In this document: positions 10,588-23,400 of the stretch, one piece after another
How the letters are laid out: each line of letters starts with the position of its first letter
Position numbering within the stretch: the stretch's first letter is position 1
Source: Formicarius rufipectus
Lineage: Eukaryota; Chordata; Aves; Passeriformes; Formicariidae
Assembly (NCBI GenBank): GCA_013399695.1
Contig: VXAU01003156.1
Span: 1,376,219-1,440,218, forward strand
Reading direction: 5' to 3'
DNA: 64,000 nucleotides
Made by a program: the position numbers and the translations under genes
The notes under the pieces: generated by a model
What the model was told of the DNA's origin: nothing
What the model saw: only the letters and a program-made list of their open reading frames with translations
Database searches by the model: none

Positions 10588-13500
10588 AGGAGGACTGCCG
10601 GTAGTGGTGTGGTGCATGGGGGTTTCCAGGACTGGGCAACAAAACAGCAGGTCAGCTTGTCGTTGTCTGCCTCTGGTCTGCTTGTCTGCTGTCACGGTAA
10701 CTGTGTGTCTCAGAGTATCCCTCCCTTGTTTTCTAATCATCACCTCCCTCCCCTCCCTGCTCCCCTCACTCTCCTCCTGTCATCACTTGTGCCTTGCGGT
10801 TTGGATCGCAGTTAAGCAAGAGAAAGGGAAAGAGGTAACGGAGCCAACCTGCTCAGTCGTAACCGTGGCACTAATCGGCCTTGATTGCTGACAATGACGA
10901 CGCTGTGCCTGTCCGTAGCACTTCTCAGCCCTGGAGAAGCCCAAAGTGCCGCTGCTTTGTTTGCCGAGGGACAGCCATCCCATAAAGAGCCCTTACACAA
11001 GGACCTGCTACGTGTAAACACCTGCTGTAAAAAAGCTGAAGCCTGTAATGCCTCTGTTGCTCTGTCACTGTGACCACTGTGCTGTGCAGTGGCGTAATGC
11101 CCAATTAGCCAAAGAGATTGATTAATAGAGTCCACCAGGAATTGTGGTTGACTAAACGCTGCAGCAGTGTGGAAGGAGTGTTTTGTTGGCTGGGATCCCA
11201 TTTCCTTTATTATACCTCAGTGCTTCCCAGCTCAGTATCAAGATGGCTGGCAGAGCCACAGCCCAGCACACTGCCTGCAGGCCACTCAGTGCTCACAGGG
11301 CAGTGGTGGCCGTGCCCGGCGGGGGAACGACTCCAGGACCACTCCTGTAGACTGTGAGGAGGGAAGGGCAGCAAAGCAGTTTGCCCCCTCCAGGCCTGTT
11401 CAGCTCCACGATGTGTTATCAGCAGCCCTGTCCAACACAGCACTTCCAGACGTGGCATTGGCACCTCAGTGGAGCAACCCTCTACTTGATGGCACAGAAG
11501 GAGACCAATTCCTGGAGGAAGGCAGACTGGAAAGGAAGCCACAGCACACTGTTCTTAATGATGCTGCTTGCGTTTGTGCTGGAGACTGCAAAATACCCAA
11601 GCCCTTAAAATTCAGCAGGATCCTTCATTTTGTGTGTTAGGTAATCTGCAATTTAAGTGCAGCTTTCACGAGGGCAGTGCATTTGCTGGCACTAATGGTT
11701 GAAGCTACTGCAGTCCTTTCAGACTTGAATATTTATGGCTCCTGGAGTCTGATCTGGTGTTGAGGAAGGCTTGATGGTGATGCTGTCTCTGTCATCATGA
11801 GTGATGTACTCTGTACCAGTTATTTATGTGATTGTGTAATACATTAGTGTTGTACAAAGCCACGTCACTTTAGCACACAAAGAAATGGGATTTGTACTTG
11901 CTGATCTCCTTTCTGTTACACCTGAGGTACAGAACATCCTTTCTCCTAAGAGAGGAGGCTCTCCTGCAGTGCTGGCTATGGGGCAGCTGCAGGCCCCAGC
12001 TCCCTGCAGTTCTCTGAGAACCTCTAACATACACGAACAGTTTTGAATTATTAAAAATCTCAAACTAGGCTATTAACTCTATTGTCTAGACATTGTGATA
12101 AACAGCCACTGGAACTGTCCAGTCTGTGTTGTTTTCTGAAGTTACCATTAAACAAAAACAAAAACCAAGCTGCAGCACACAACGCTGGCTTTCCAACAAA
12201 TCCGGTTTCTCTCACCTCTAAGCCTCTGTGGTCTTAGTTACAGCTGGAATCAGAACTTAATGACATAAGGTGGAAGAAAGATTGCTTATTGAAAGGACAG
12301 GTGAATGATGGGAATGTATACCTCAGTCCTCAAATGACAGATGAGGGACCAAAGTATGGCTTTGCGGTCAGGTGTCAGTGACAGAAAGCTTTTGGCAGCT
12401 GCTTGTGAGAGCAGATCCTGCACTGGGTTTGAGCAGGCTCTGAAAGTGCTTGAGGTTCAGAAGTTCTTGCCCCTCGTCTTGTGAGAGCAGTAAGAGGGCC
12501 CAGCATCGTGGCAGCCCCTGCACTGTGTTTGAACTGTCAGTTATTGCTGTCTCTCCTGCTTTGTGTCTTGAAATAGTGCAAAAAAAAAGAGTACTGTTAG
12601 ATGAGAACTGCGGTTACAGGGCCTGCACACACGTGTAGCTCTGAGGAGTATCTGGTAGACCTGCTCCATTCATAATCCCGGTGTTTGGCTCACCATGGAG
12701 AAGCCACGTGGGGCAGCTGGTAAACTGAGCACAAGTGTCTGCCAGCCCAGCCTGATCCTGGGTCACAGAGTGACTCATGCTCGTTTGGGTCAGTGCCATG
12801 TCACTGAAGTGCTCCTTGGGTGGCTTTTGCCACTGAACTGGAGAGTGTAGTTTCCCGTTACGTTCTGCACAAGAAGGTACTTCAAGGAAGTTTTCCAGAA
12901 ACTTCTTTTTCTTTAATGTCCCACAAAATTTATTGGCTGGAGCTGGGCACGGTGGTGAAGTCATTCACCCTCTGCTACCTCCTGCATATCTCGGCTTAGG
13001 GATGTCCTTTTCTCACTGAAGGTTGGGAAGGGAATACCAGACCTGGTGATGTTGGGTTCCCAGAGCAGGCACAGCTCCCACAGCACTGCAACCTCCTCCC
13101 CTTCTCTCTCTGGTCCATTTTTCCCACACCTGCAGCAAACCTGGTACAGTGTCCTCATTCCCAAGGGGCTCCCTTTGCTCTGCCCACCTGCAGGGGTTGT
13201 GTCTGTGGCAGCCAGAGCCATTTGCCTTTCTGCTGTGACACATCAGAGCTTGTGCAGCAGCAGCCAGGGCATGTAGGGGGAGGTGGAGGAGTGTCTTGTC
13301 ACAGCTGATGCAGCGCCCCAAAATGCTCACTGCTGATACAAGAAGGAAAATGCAAGTCTCAGAAATGCTGTGACTTTGGGCTGTGTCAGTGCTTCTGAGG
13401 AACAGAACTGTGGTTCCTGCACGGCAGCTCTCCTCTCTGGGAAGCATTCTAGTGATTGATGGAAAGGGCCCCAGCCTTTCCCAGCTGCCTGCTGCTGGAG

Positions 13501-14200
13501 AACTATAGCAAAGAACTGTTTTCTTCTAGGCCTGTGGGGAGCGCAGGGCAGTGAGGAAGGCTATAGGGAAAAAGTAATGCAACCTCTGGTGAAATTGCCT
13601 TCCCCTTCCCTGCTTGAGGCAATCTGCATTACTTCTACTTAGTGCAATTTCACCAGGTTGCTCATGCCAGAGTAGCTGGGAGCAAAAAAGAAGTATGATT
13701 GTTCTTGCATTTAAAAATTCTGATCAGAAAAATAGCAAGATTGCAGAGTACCCTTTGGAAATATGTTACAGCACTGCCTGCCACAGGTGTTAATGCTGGT
13801 TGCTAAGAGCCTGGGAATACGTTTCCTCTTGAAATTTAATGTTGGGTGAATTTTAATTTTCTAACACTTGTCTAGGTCCTTGATATACAAATATTCTTGA
13901 AGTTTCTGTGTTGAGTTTTGTTATGGGGAACCCAGAGTTTGTCCACTACGTCTGTACACATTCAGCTGGAAGCTGCAGTTGACATGTGAGTGTTAATCAG
14001 TCTGATGTTCGTTGTGACTCATTCAAGCCCTCCTCACATCTTGGCCGAAGGAGCTGCGATGGTCGATAATGCCCAGGAGAAAAAGAGCTGATCCCTGAAT
14101 CATGTGCAGGAGGTGTAGATGGTGATAGAAGGACGGAGGGGAAGTTGTCTTTTCCAGTTTTCTCTCAGTGTAGTTATTTGACACAAGAGCTGTGTGCTCT
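10588..14200. other. No recognisable coding exon; probable 3'UTR then noncoding DNA
   Basis: The sequence just after the microprotein stop is presumably its 3'UTR. It includes a pyrimidine-rich stretch around 10,738-10,790. An ATTAAA at 12,147-12,152 could be a poly(A) signal, but nothing else supports it. The remaining open frames (for example 11,167-11,640) resemble no family I know. Confidence 0.5.
13572..13661. repeat. Nested inverted repeat with two alternative stems
   Basis: Segment 13,579-13,598 (GCAACCTCTGGTGAAATTGC) is the reverse complement of 13,644-13,661 except for a two-base bulge. That gives an 18-bp stem around a 45-base loop. The same left arm can pair in another way: 13,572-13,581 with 13,625-13,634 (10 bp perfect), and 13,594-13,600 with 13,617-13,623 (7 bp perfect). 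It may be a remnant of a short inverted-repeat element or a structured RNA. Confidence 0.7.
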
Positions 14201-14498
14201 GCAGGAGGGCTGCGATTGCCTTCCCTGCAATCACCTGAACATCAGGTGGTGCCGCGGCATTGGGGACACAGCCCCTGGCAGGGAGCAGAGGCAGCAGCGC
14301 AGTCCCTGCCTCTCTGCAGAGCCCCTGGGGTGGTGGTGCCCGCTGAGCTCTGCAGTGGCCACTGCTGCTCCTCCTCCCTGGGCACGGGGTGAGCTGAGCC
14401 TCTGCTGTTCCCCGTGTGCCCCAGCGGGGTGGGCACTGCTGCCCCGAGCCCCACGGGGGAGTCTGTGTTGCCCCTGCGTGGGGCAAGTTCACCAGAAG

Positions 14499-14508
14499 GT
14501 ATAAAAGG
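14499..14508 (+). promoter_or_regulatory. Canonical TATA box downstream of a GC-rich stretch
   Basis: GTATAAAAGG lies immediately downstream of about 250 bp of GC-rich sequence (14,250-14,490). It is followed by a pyrimidine/CTG-rich segment where a start site would fall, about 30 bp downstream. No convincing first coding exon follows. It could be an alternative ARHGEF4 promoter, a promoter inside an old LTR, or chance. Confidence 0.3.
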
Positions 14509-14609
14509 CAAGAGCTTTGCTCTGCTGCTGCTCCGAGCCCTGAGAGCACAAAGAGCATCTGTGAACAGGAGGGAGACCAAGACATCATTTCCGAAGGGAG
14601 ATCTGGGCT

Positions 14610-17600
14610 TTAGATTTTATCTTTGCTTAATTTGTTCTCCCAGGCTAAACTCATTTCTGTGGTGATATGTGGTATCTGCTGTCTTTGTGATTTATTCTTG
14701 GAATCCAAGGCATGAGTTGGCCAGATAAGAAACACAGTAAGCACTTAGGATGATACCATCAACAATTACTTTTAATTAATAATTCCAGTGTTTTGATTTA
14801 AAGGGAAAAAAAGCAACAAAAGAAGTCCCATTAGGCAGGTTAAGGATTTCAAGAAGGGGGAGTACTTGTTATTGATGCTGTGTCACTGGCCATGTTAACT
14901 ACAGAATGTGCTGGAAACTCTGGAATAAAATTATGTCTTATATGAACCTTTGTATCTGCTCCTTGGCTGGTATGACTCCAGGCATGACTGTGGTGGTCAC
15001 ATACAGTGCACTTATTCTGTCTGTGTCTGCTTTTGGCAGTGGCAGAAATGAACTCCACGAGGTGGAGTGGACCTGCCCCCCACCACTGGGGCTTTCTCTG
15101 TGCAGTCGTGGGCGTGCAGGTGCTGCACTGGCAGCTGGGAGGTGTGACAGCTCTGCTGTGCTGGAGGTGCTACAAGGGAAATGTCTCCCCAGGTACCAAG
15201 ATGATAGTCAGCCTTTCGGCTCAGGAGTCAGTCAGGTGTGAAGGATCGTGGAGAGGGAAATTTGGGAGTTTCCTCTCCCTTGCAGCTGCCCAGAAGATCT
15301 GGCCCCACTGGAACGAGGGCCTGGTGCTGTGCTCTGGTCCCACACATCCCATTGCAGCACCAAGGGCCCATGTCTTCCCCTTCTCCCTCCAGGGAGGGGG
15401 GCCCTAGCACAGCCTCTTCCAGAGAGTAGCAGCTTCACTTTAGGCACCTGAATCTCTGCTGTCCCTTGGTGGCAGAGCAAGCAGCTCCTCCACTTCCTGG
15501 GGGAAGAGGGGCTGCCTTCAGCCCCCTCTGTCCTTCCTGCAGCAGCTCCTATCCAGAGGGGGCTGTGGGACAAAGCCAAGGGGACACAGGGCATGGAGCA
15601 AACCCCCACAACACCCACACTTAAACACCTTGAGCTTGGTCAGAGTTGCACCCATTAGGGATATCAACACAGGAATGGAATTAGCATGTTGTCTTCTGCT
15701 AAGATGTGCTGATTCGCAGCGACTGCTGTGCAGGGGCAGTACCTGAGTGTTATTTACAGCCCCAGTGTCTATAGCCTTTGTGGTGTTGGGACTCTCAACA
15801 GCACAGTAGAGCAGGGTTTGACTGCTTGTGGTTGTTTTGAATCATGATCTTGTCCAGCCTTGGCATGTTGAGTATCTGCAGAGCTGTGGCAGACTTTGTA
15901 TGGAAATACAAACACTGTGTATAGGAATCATGTGTGAGCCCAAAGAGCCACACCATGATCTCTCAGCAGCAGCCTCACAGCTTTCCTCACCTCAGCAAAT
16001 GAAATAGTTCCAGCAGGAGATTAAGAAAAGACAGGCTCCTAAGGAGTCACGTCTTAGTATTTTTAGCATCGTGGTTCACACCTGTGGTGCCCAGGAGTCA
16101 AGACTTGTTATAGTAAGCATTATCTAATTACGAGGTGAAAAGATTTGCAATGGGTGCCAAGAAGGGGGTGTTGGAAATGGCAGCAACCCATGGCTACCTG
16201 ACCTCCCAGAACAGGCTCTGCACTGAGCTGCCTCTGCCAAACTGCTTTGTCTCCTGAAAAGCCCACGGCCAGTGTGGGAGGGTTGTGAGGGAGTCAGGAC
16301 AGAAACGAGAACCTGTGCAGAGCAGGAGATGTGTGATCTTTTCCTGCGTGTCCTGCAGGAGGAGCAGCAGGTGCTTTGGTCTTCCACAGTTAGAGGGCTT
16401 GTTTGCAATGTGGTCTTGGACACAGAAATGTGGTTCTGGTTTGAGGCCTTAGCTTTGTTTAGGCCATTAAGTCTCTTCATCCAGATATTGTGGATGTGAG
16501 ATGAATAAAGTGGATGTATTTAAAAGCTTAATAGTACAGGGTCTCAGAAGATCCCAGGAACCTGGTGTTTCCTGAACCAATCTTCTTCACCTAGCACAGA
16601 ACACTTGCAGCTGGCAAAGGTTAGTGGGTTTTTTTCATGAGTGTGCTTGGCCTGAAGAACCTTCTGTAGGGACTACAAAAGGAATTACTCATTTTTATAT
16701 TTACTAACCAAAAACAAAGGTTTAGGCAGCTTCTTTTGCCTGACAATGAGGTTTTTTTGTTCTTTTCCTCTTCTCTGTTATTCAGATTTTCCTCTGCCCC
16801 ATTTTCAAATAGGATCGACAGCAATTCTTAGTTCACTGAAGAAACAATCTAACCCGGTGTGTGTGCACTGGGAATGAGATCACTAGAAAGGGGCGAGGAG
16901 GATGGAAATCGTAAGTTTTGGGTCACCCAAACCCTGCAGGGCTTCTCTTTCAGGAGGAGGTGAGGAAAAGAAATGGATGCTGAACTATGTGTGGTTCTTT
17001 TGAGGCAGAGGGACCATCTTTGAGCCACGTCATGGAAACTGATAAACAGTCTGTGTTGGCCCAGCAGGTCTGCCAGCAATTACTAGTGATATGCAGACTT
17101 TGGCACAGTGTAATCCAAGGGAGATGTTTTCACAGGAGTTAGAAACAATAAAAATCATTTCAGTGTGTTCCATTAACATTAAATCATGTGCACACATGAA
17201 GAGAAAAGGCCATGTGCTGTGTTTCTGACCTGCTGCCCACTGGGAGCCCAAAGAGGTGCTGACCTTTTGATGATTCAGAGAGGTTTGCTAGCAGTTTGTA
17301 TCTGCTTTAAAATACTTTCTTTAAACTTATTTGTAAAACAAATTTAGAATAATTTGCCTTGAAGCTATAACTGATTCTGTAACTTGCTGTGTCTTTTGGG
17401 GGAAGGGCATGCCAGCAGTCATCAGTGGACTGATGGACCTGCATGGTTCCTTTTCCCTTTCCCTTCTCCCTTCCCTTTCCTTCTGCAAGGAGTCAGGACG
17501 CAGGATTTATCCTCAATAAATCCCTGTGTCATACGAGCTGCAGCTGAACTGGTTTGGATGCATTGTCCTGAAGGATCTGTAGAGTATAATTCTCATTTTT

Positions 17601-18370
17601 CCTAAGAAAAAATGGTGAAAAAGAAGGTGGAATGAAAAAAAAAACAAAACAAAACACAAAATTAAGTCATGGGAGAAGCAGTTGGAATCAGGAGCTCTCC
17701 TGCAGAGGGGAAGAGGATGGGAGATGTCCCAAGGGGATGTTCTGGTGGGAGTACAGAGAGGAGGGGTGATGCTGCAGCAGCAGCAGCAAGAGGAGAATGG
17801 GGAACGCATAAATGACATAGAAATATGTTAATGTAGCATTAAATAAAATTTTTTGAACAAAATAGTTTCTATCTGGGTGTCTGAGAAATGGCAGTGTAAA
17901 AAAAAAAAAGCAGCATCAGTCACTCTTAAATGTGAGAACAACCACACAGAAACATCCTGGGTTGTTTCCATTCCCAAGTTGTACAGTTAAAATCAGGGCA
18001 TCAGAAAATGCAAAACTGTGTTAACCACATTTGCTTCATCCTCTGCAGTGACTGTAGACCTCAGAACTCTTGGTGAGGTGAAGAGTCAGGCAATCTGGCA
18101 TGGTTTTCATCCACAGCCAAACTGGAACCAGAAACTACAAACTTTGGAGATGTGAGAGCCTGAGGTCAGAGTCTAGTTCAGACCTGAGAGCTCAACCCCA
18201 GGCCTCACTCTTTTCCAGTCTTTGAAACCAAAGAAAGTAGGAGAAGAGCATGTGAACAGTTTCCAGGTGCTGTTACAGCTGCATCTGGGCTGGTTGGGTT
18301 GGTGGGATGTGGTGCTTGGATGCTGCCCTGACCTGCAGTGGTGGGAGAGGCACGAGGTTAGCCAGAAGTT
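14610..18370. other. No recognisable gene
   Basis: I found no exon or known element. Short overlapping ORFs are present on both strands without family motifs. Confidence 0.5.
17447..17484 (+). repeat. Polypyrimidine tract
   Basis: About 38 bases of T and C in runs of three (TTCCC/TTTCCC type), followed directly by TGCAAGGAG. It resembles a strong 3' splice site, but no recognisable exon follows, so I call it a simple repeat. Confidence 0.65.
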
Positions 18371-18377
18371 AGAGATT

Positions 18378-18561
18378 CTTAAACCACTTTTAAACCTTGG
18401 AGTATTTCAAGCTCCTTAAGCCACTTTAAGGCTTTAGATGGGTTTAAAATGCTTAAAACACTGTAGGGCCTTAGATGAGTTTAAGCTGTTTAAGCTGATT
18501 TAGAGCTTTGGAATGACTTAAGTTCTCTGGCTTTAAGGAGGTTTTGAGGTCCTTTGAGCTC
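18378..18561. repeat. Diverged minisatellite, five units of about 37 bp
   Basis: Five consecutive units align at a constant 37-bp spacing: 18,378-18,414, 18,415-18,451, 18,452-18,488, 18,489-18,525 and 18,526-18,561 (the last is 36 bp). The first three begin CTTAAA or CTTAAG. Units 2 to 4 share a central CTTTAGATG-like block and a TTTAAG-like block near the end. The copies are well diverged, so the array is old. Low-GC TTTAA motifs give it a composition unlike its flanks. Confidence 0.75.
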
Positions 18562-20240
18562 TTGGTTGTAAAGGTCCTTCTGAGTGTTTTGAGTGAGGAC
18601 GAGGCCATACCCACTCCTGTGACCTGTGTTCAGGGACCTTCTCCCAGGCAGTGTCTGAACAGCCAGGTTTCCCTGGGCAAACTTTCATCATTTCTCTTCT
18701 TGGGGAAAAAAATAAGAATGTCAGGAGTATCCATCCATGTGGTAGGGATGAATGGCTCCTCCAGGAGTGTGTGCCTGATGAGCATTGTGGGGTGGGATGA
18801 GGTGTGTGAGATCTGTAATGTCGAAGCTGTGGAGGTGCTGAGGAGTCCCAGCAGGAGGATGACAGCCCTACCCCAGGGGACATCCTCATGTCTCTGTAAT
18901 TACTGTTGGCAATTGCTGATTTTCCACCTGAAGGAAAGTGTTGCTGCACCTCACAGAACGTATCTGTGCCTGCAGGTTAACATTTGCAGGGCTCACAGTT
19001 TGCAAGAAGTATTTGTGGGTAATGTGAATAGTCAACATTTCTTGTCTTTTGTGTTTTTTACTACCCTAATGTCCTAAGGCCAGGCCTGCAGGGCCAGCCA
19101 GAAACACTTTTACTTGTGGCTTGGGGTAACTGCCCGGGAGCAGAGGCCAGTGTGGCCTGGCTCTTTCCCTTGTGTGCCTTCCCAAGTGTGTTTAAGGTCC
19201 TTGATGGGCTGTTTCCAGATAGGATGTGTTTAAATGGCCTTGAAGGACACACATTTGCTTAATCTCTTGTTAAATCTTTCCTGTGTTTGGCTGTAGGACT
19301 CCCTGTGTCCCAGCTTAATTATGTCCCACAGGGAAAAGGCACTGCAGTTGTACCAAGCTTCTTGCCCGGTGATTTCTCTGGGCACCCAGTGGCCTCTTGG
19401 TTAAGCCATCAGCTCGTGGCCACCCTCCACCCGCCTGTCTCTGTTGCAGCTTCAAGAGCTGTGCAGTTTGTACTGGCCTAGAAACTCTCCCCAGGTTGGA
19501 TTTGTGATTCTCTTTGTGCCTTGCCTAGCTCTCCTCTGCCTTTCTGAGTCATTCCAGACATTTGGACTTTCTGACTCTGATGGAGAATGGACGACATTCT
19601 CTTAAATGGGTCCATTGAGGAGCAGCTCATTTAGTCAGTCACTTGTGTTAGTTGCTGCTGGTCAGCACAGAGTTTCATTTGCCATTTTGTCACCCTGCCA
19701 CTCAGCATTGTATCTGCTTGTTTAGAAAGAGAGAAAATACATTTCACTTATACCAGAAAATGAACATGTTATAGGAGTTTAAACAGGTGTCCTCTGCAAA
19801 CTTGTATGACAGGTGAAAATGGAAGCTACTTTACAGCTTCACTCACTGCTCATGCCACCAGCAACTACAGCTATGAAATGTGATACCAAGACAACATGTC
19901 ACACGGTACTGAGAGGTTTGAGAAGGGCTTTGCTGCTGTTGTTCCCTTATGCCAAAACTTAAAGGATGTTTGTTCCCCCAGTTAGCAGATTCTCTTGTTA
20001 TGTGGGTCATGGGAGAGTGATGGTACTGAGGGCACTGACAGGATCTAGAGGAGTCAGGTGTCCTCCTCAGCCACAGGGTTTGTAAGAGTTTCCCTGGCCA
20101 TTTCAGGCAAAAGTAAAATGGTCAAAATCAATTTTTGTTTGATTTGTTTGACATTATAATAATCAGCTCCCACATGTTAGGTGAGGAACTGAGAACCTCT
20201 TATGTCACTCTGAGGTTTGGAGAAGCCCATTTAACGGGAT
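18562..20240. other. No recognisable gene
   Basis: I found no coding exon, RNA gene or known element in this stretch. Confidence 0.5.
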
Positions 20241-20468
20241 TCAGATGGACGTGCACTTGGCAAGGCTCCCTCCCGCCGTGCTCTCCGCACACAGTGCAGG
20301 TAACAGGAGGCACAGCTCTGCCTCCTCCGCCTTCCCCAGGGGCGGCTCCCTCCTCCGGGAAGCTCTCAGAGCTGCTCCCTGCCTGCTGCGGGGGACCCTC
20401 CTCCTCCTCCTCCCATCTGTTGAAGCCACTTCTGAGGGGGAACTGAGACTCAGAGGATATAAATAAAA
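20241..20468 (+). promoter_or_regulatory. GC-rich islet followed by a TATA-like element
   Basis: About 200 bp of GC-rich sequence with several CpGs ends in a TATAAATAAAAGG-like element (20,457-20,469), in contrast to AT-rich flanks. The arrangement resembles a small promoter, but no start codon or exon that I recognise follows. It may equally be an unrecognised LTR fragment. Confidence 0.25.
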
Positions 20469-20469
20469 G

Positions 20470-23400
20470 GGAATAATGTAATTAATGCCAGTCAGAACGG
20501 TTTTGTGGAAAATAGTTCTTACCAAATAAATGTGATGACAAATTTTCAGTGTTTGGTAAATGGAGGCAGCTGTACTCGATGTCACATGAGGAGCTTAACT
20601 GCAGGCACTGCCTAAAAATGCAGCCCCGTGGAGTGTCAGTGTAGCACACTTAGCTGGATTAAGATCTTCATTGACTGGCATCTCAGATTTGCTAAGGAGA
20701 GTCACTGTCAAATTAAAATATGTTGAATAGAGATCAGCAGGGTTTGGTAAATGCCTGAGAGTCCTCCACTATTTTCAATCAGTCTTGAAAAATCTGTGCT
20801 GGGAAATCCTCAGCTGACACTGCAGGCAAAAGGGCAGCAAATGCCGAGGGCAGGGCCTGCCTGGGGGCACAGCGTGTGGGTCTGTGCTTCTGAAGCAGTG
20901 CCCATGACCCCCGGCCCACGTGGGCACATGTGCCTGCTGCCACACTGGCAGGGGGGGCTCTGTTACCCTGAAACGTGTAGGCAGAGGAGGGGCAGGGAGC
21001 AGTGGGGTGTTTGCAGTGGCTGCAGAGTTGTGTCAGTGGTTGTGCCACCCTGGAGCCAGGCAGCAAGTCCAGTCTAGCACAGCTAGCCCAAATTCCTGCC
21101 TGGCAGTGAAGGGAGACAGGAACCCCAGGGGCTTGGTTTACTCATCATGCTAAGAGAGATGCTGAAGATGAGCCCTCCCTGGGGTGCCTGTCTCTCCCCA
21201 CAAAAGGCACATGCCCTGAAAAGACAACCAAGATAACTCATTCAGACTTGGTGCCTGCTGCTCAGATGGCAGCAGCTCTACGAGAAAAATTTCATCTCTG
21301 TTGTCCGTCATTAGACAGTGAAGCTAAAAGTTTTGAGAGGAAGCAAGAGCAAGCTGTCAGGACAATTTGAAAACTGTGGGTTCAGTTCAAGGCAGAGGCC
21401 AGTGACTTCTGCCCACTTTCAGAGAAAATAAATATTTGTGTGAATGAAACACTTGTTTGGGGCAAGTGTGTAACTCCTCTGCTGCACGTTGCATGAGAGG
21501 CAGAGCAGCTCTGGAAGCAGAGTGACTGGAGCTGGGCATGAGGGCTTTGCCTCTGGGGCCAGAACTGCTGCAGGGCTTAAATGTTTGATGTGCTGACCTA
21601 GTTCAGCTTCAGTTTGTAACATCCAAGTTCTGGGTGGGTCAAGCAAGGAACACGGGCTTCGTGGCAACCATTTTAACTCACCAGGGCGGGCTTGGGTTCA
21701 TGTGCTCTCCATGGACCATGTCTGTTTTAGAACAGAACAGAAAAATAAATCCCATTTTATTGGAATCTTCTTTCTGAACTATCCATTTCCCAGTTCTTTT
21801 GTTGCTCCTGAGATTCTTTTTTAGCTGTGTATGATCCAGTGTACTGGGCCTTGTCAAGAGGAAACTATTCAAATTCTATTCAAATAGAAATGAGTAACTC
21901 AAAGATAAATATTTCCTAAAGGCATCTTCATCACTCCTTCTGTAAGTTGTTAAGATCTTTTATCTCTGTTAATATTGCCTGGAGCTCCTGTCAGAACAAG
22001 ACCAGGACATAGAAGGTAATTATGTCAAGGTGTCCAGCCTGAGACAGACAGGGACTGAGTAGCTGGAATGCAAACAAGCCCATCGATGTAGGCCTTGATG
22101 TGCCAGATCTGTCTGCCCATGTGTAATGGACTTAATTTGGGGCAGCAACCACCCTGGATGTGTCTCCTCCCTGGCAGCCTCTGTGCAGGCATTGCTTGGA
22201 GGAGACATCCTCCAGTCCTCCCCCTCCACCTGTCAGTGGCACGTGGAGGAACCTGCCCAGCACCTCCACCAGCACCATCCCGTTTGTGGGGGGTGGGAGG
22301 CTGGGAATGCACACAATTCCAGGGCAGTGGCAGAGTTACCATCGACTTTCAAACCATCCCTGTTAGGGCTGCCTTTGGTTTGCAAATGCTGTTGTCTGCA
22401 AAGTGAAACGTTGTTACGAACAAAGCAAAAAGGTTGATTTCTGTTTGTTTTCCCCCCTGCCAGGTGCAGGAGCTAAAGCAGCTGTGGGCTGGCTGGTTTG
22501 CATTCTTCATCTTCCAGTGTTCCTCAGAATTCTAGACAGTGGTTTGGGGCTCTTCAAGAACATGTGCTGAGTTGTCCTTGATATTACAAAGCCAGCACAT
22601 AAATGTTGCCTCATATGGAAATGAATAGTTGCTTTTCAAATCTTGCTTTCATTGCACAGATCAGAAGCTGTGGTGAGTGGGGCTGAGGAGCTTGGCAGTG
22701 GTGAGACTCCCTGGAATACGTGCTCCTGGGGAAGCAAAGCAGCTCTTGCAGTATAGCTGGTTGATGGTGCCACACTCTAACATATTTTGCAGAAAATCTT
22801 TTATCTGCTGGTGTTTTATCCTTCCTGGGACAAGGAGAGTCCAACCCTTTTCCCTCAGAAGCAGCATGCCCCTGAGAGAGGAAGCTGCTGCTCTGCCCAG
22901 CTGGGGCAGCTCTGCTTGCTGTGGCACTGTGGGTGCTCCTGTGCCATGGAAATTAGTACCTGCTCTGGGAAAGGGGCTGTTTGACTGGCTGTGTTTGGTA
23001 TTGCTGCTTCAGCCTAGGAAATGGACTGGATACAATGGAAAATAACAGTACAAGGTAGTGCCTGGACTGGGGGCAGACAGAAACATGAGCCCTGCCCATG
23101 GTGATGGCTGAGCTCTGCTCAGCATCCTGGCAGCTCTGCCCATCCCTGTGTGCAGGCACAGACAGGAGCAGGGCGGGGAGGGGACCAGGCAGAGCTCGTC
23201 ACCCTGAACTGGAGGTGTGTCAGGTGCTGCTCTGCTAAATTAGCTGAGACAATCCCAAGCACAGATGAAACATTTTTTTCCTATTTTCTGCTTTTTTCCA
23301 CATGGATCATTCCTCCCTAAAAACATGGTGTTTGGTGTCAGTTAGACAAATCCTGCCCTGTATTACAGGTATATTTTATTTACTCCTTTGCATGAGAACT

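Noticed and set aside
10330..10743. 137-codon minus-strand frame opposite the microprotein
   Set aside because: It is the complement of a well-supported ORF, with low-complexity Asp/Glu runs that mirror the hydrophobic helix codons.
11167..11640. 157-codon plus-strand frame
   Set aside because: Overlaps frames on both strands; no family resemblance.
18544..19077. 177-codon plus-strand frame overlapping the 37-bp array
   Set aside because: It starts at a non-ATG codon within a repeat, has no motif, and an opposing frame is also open.
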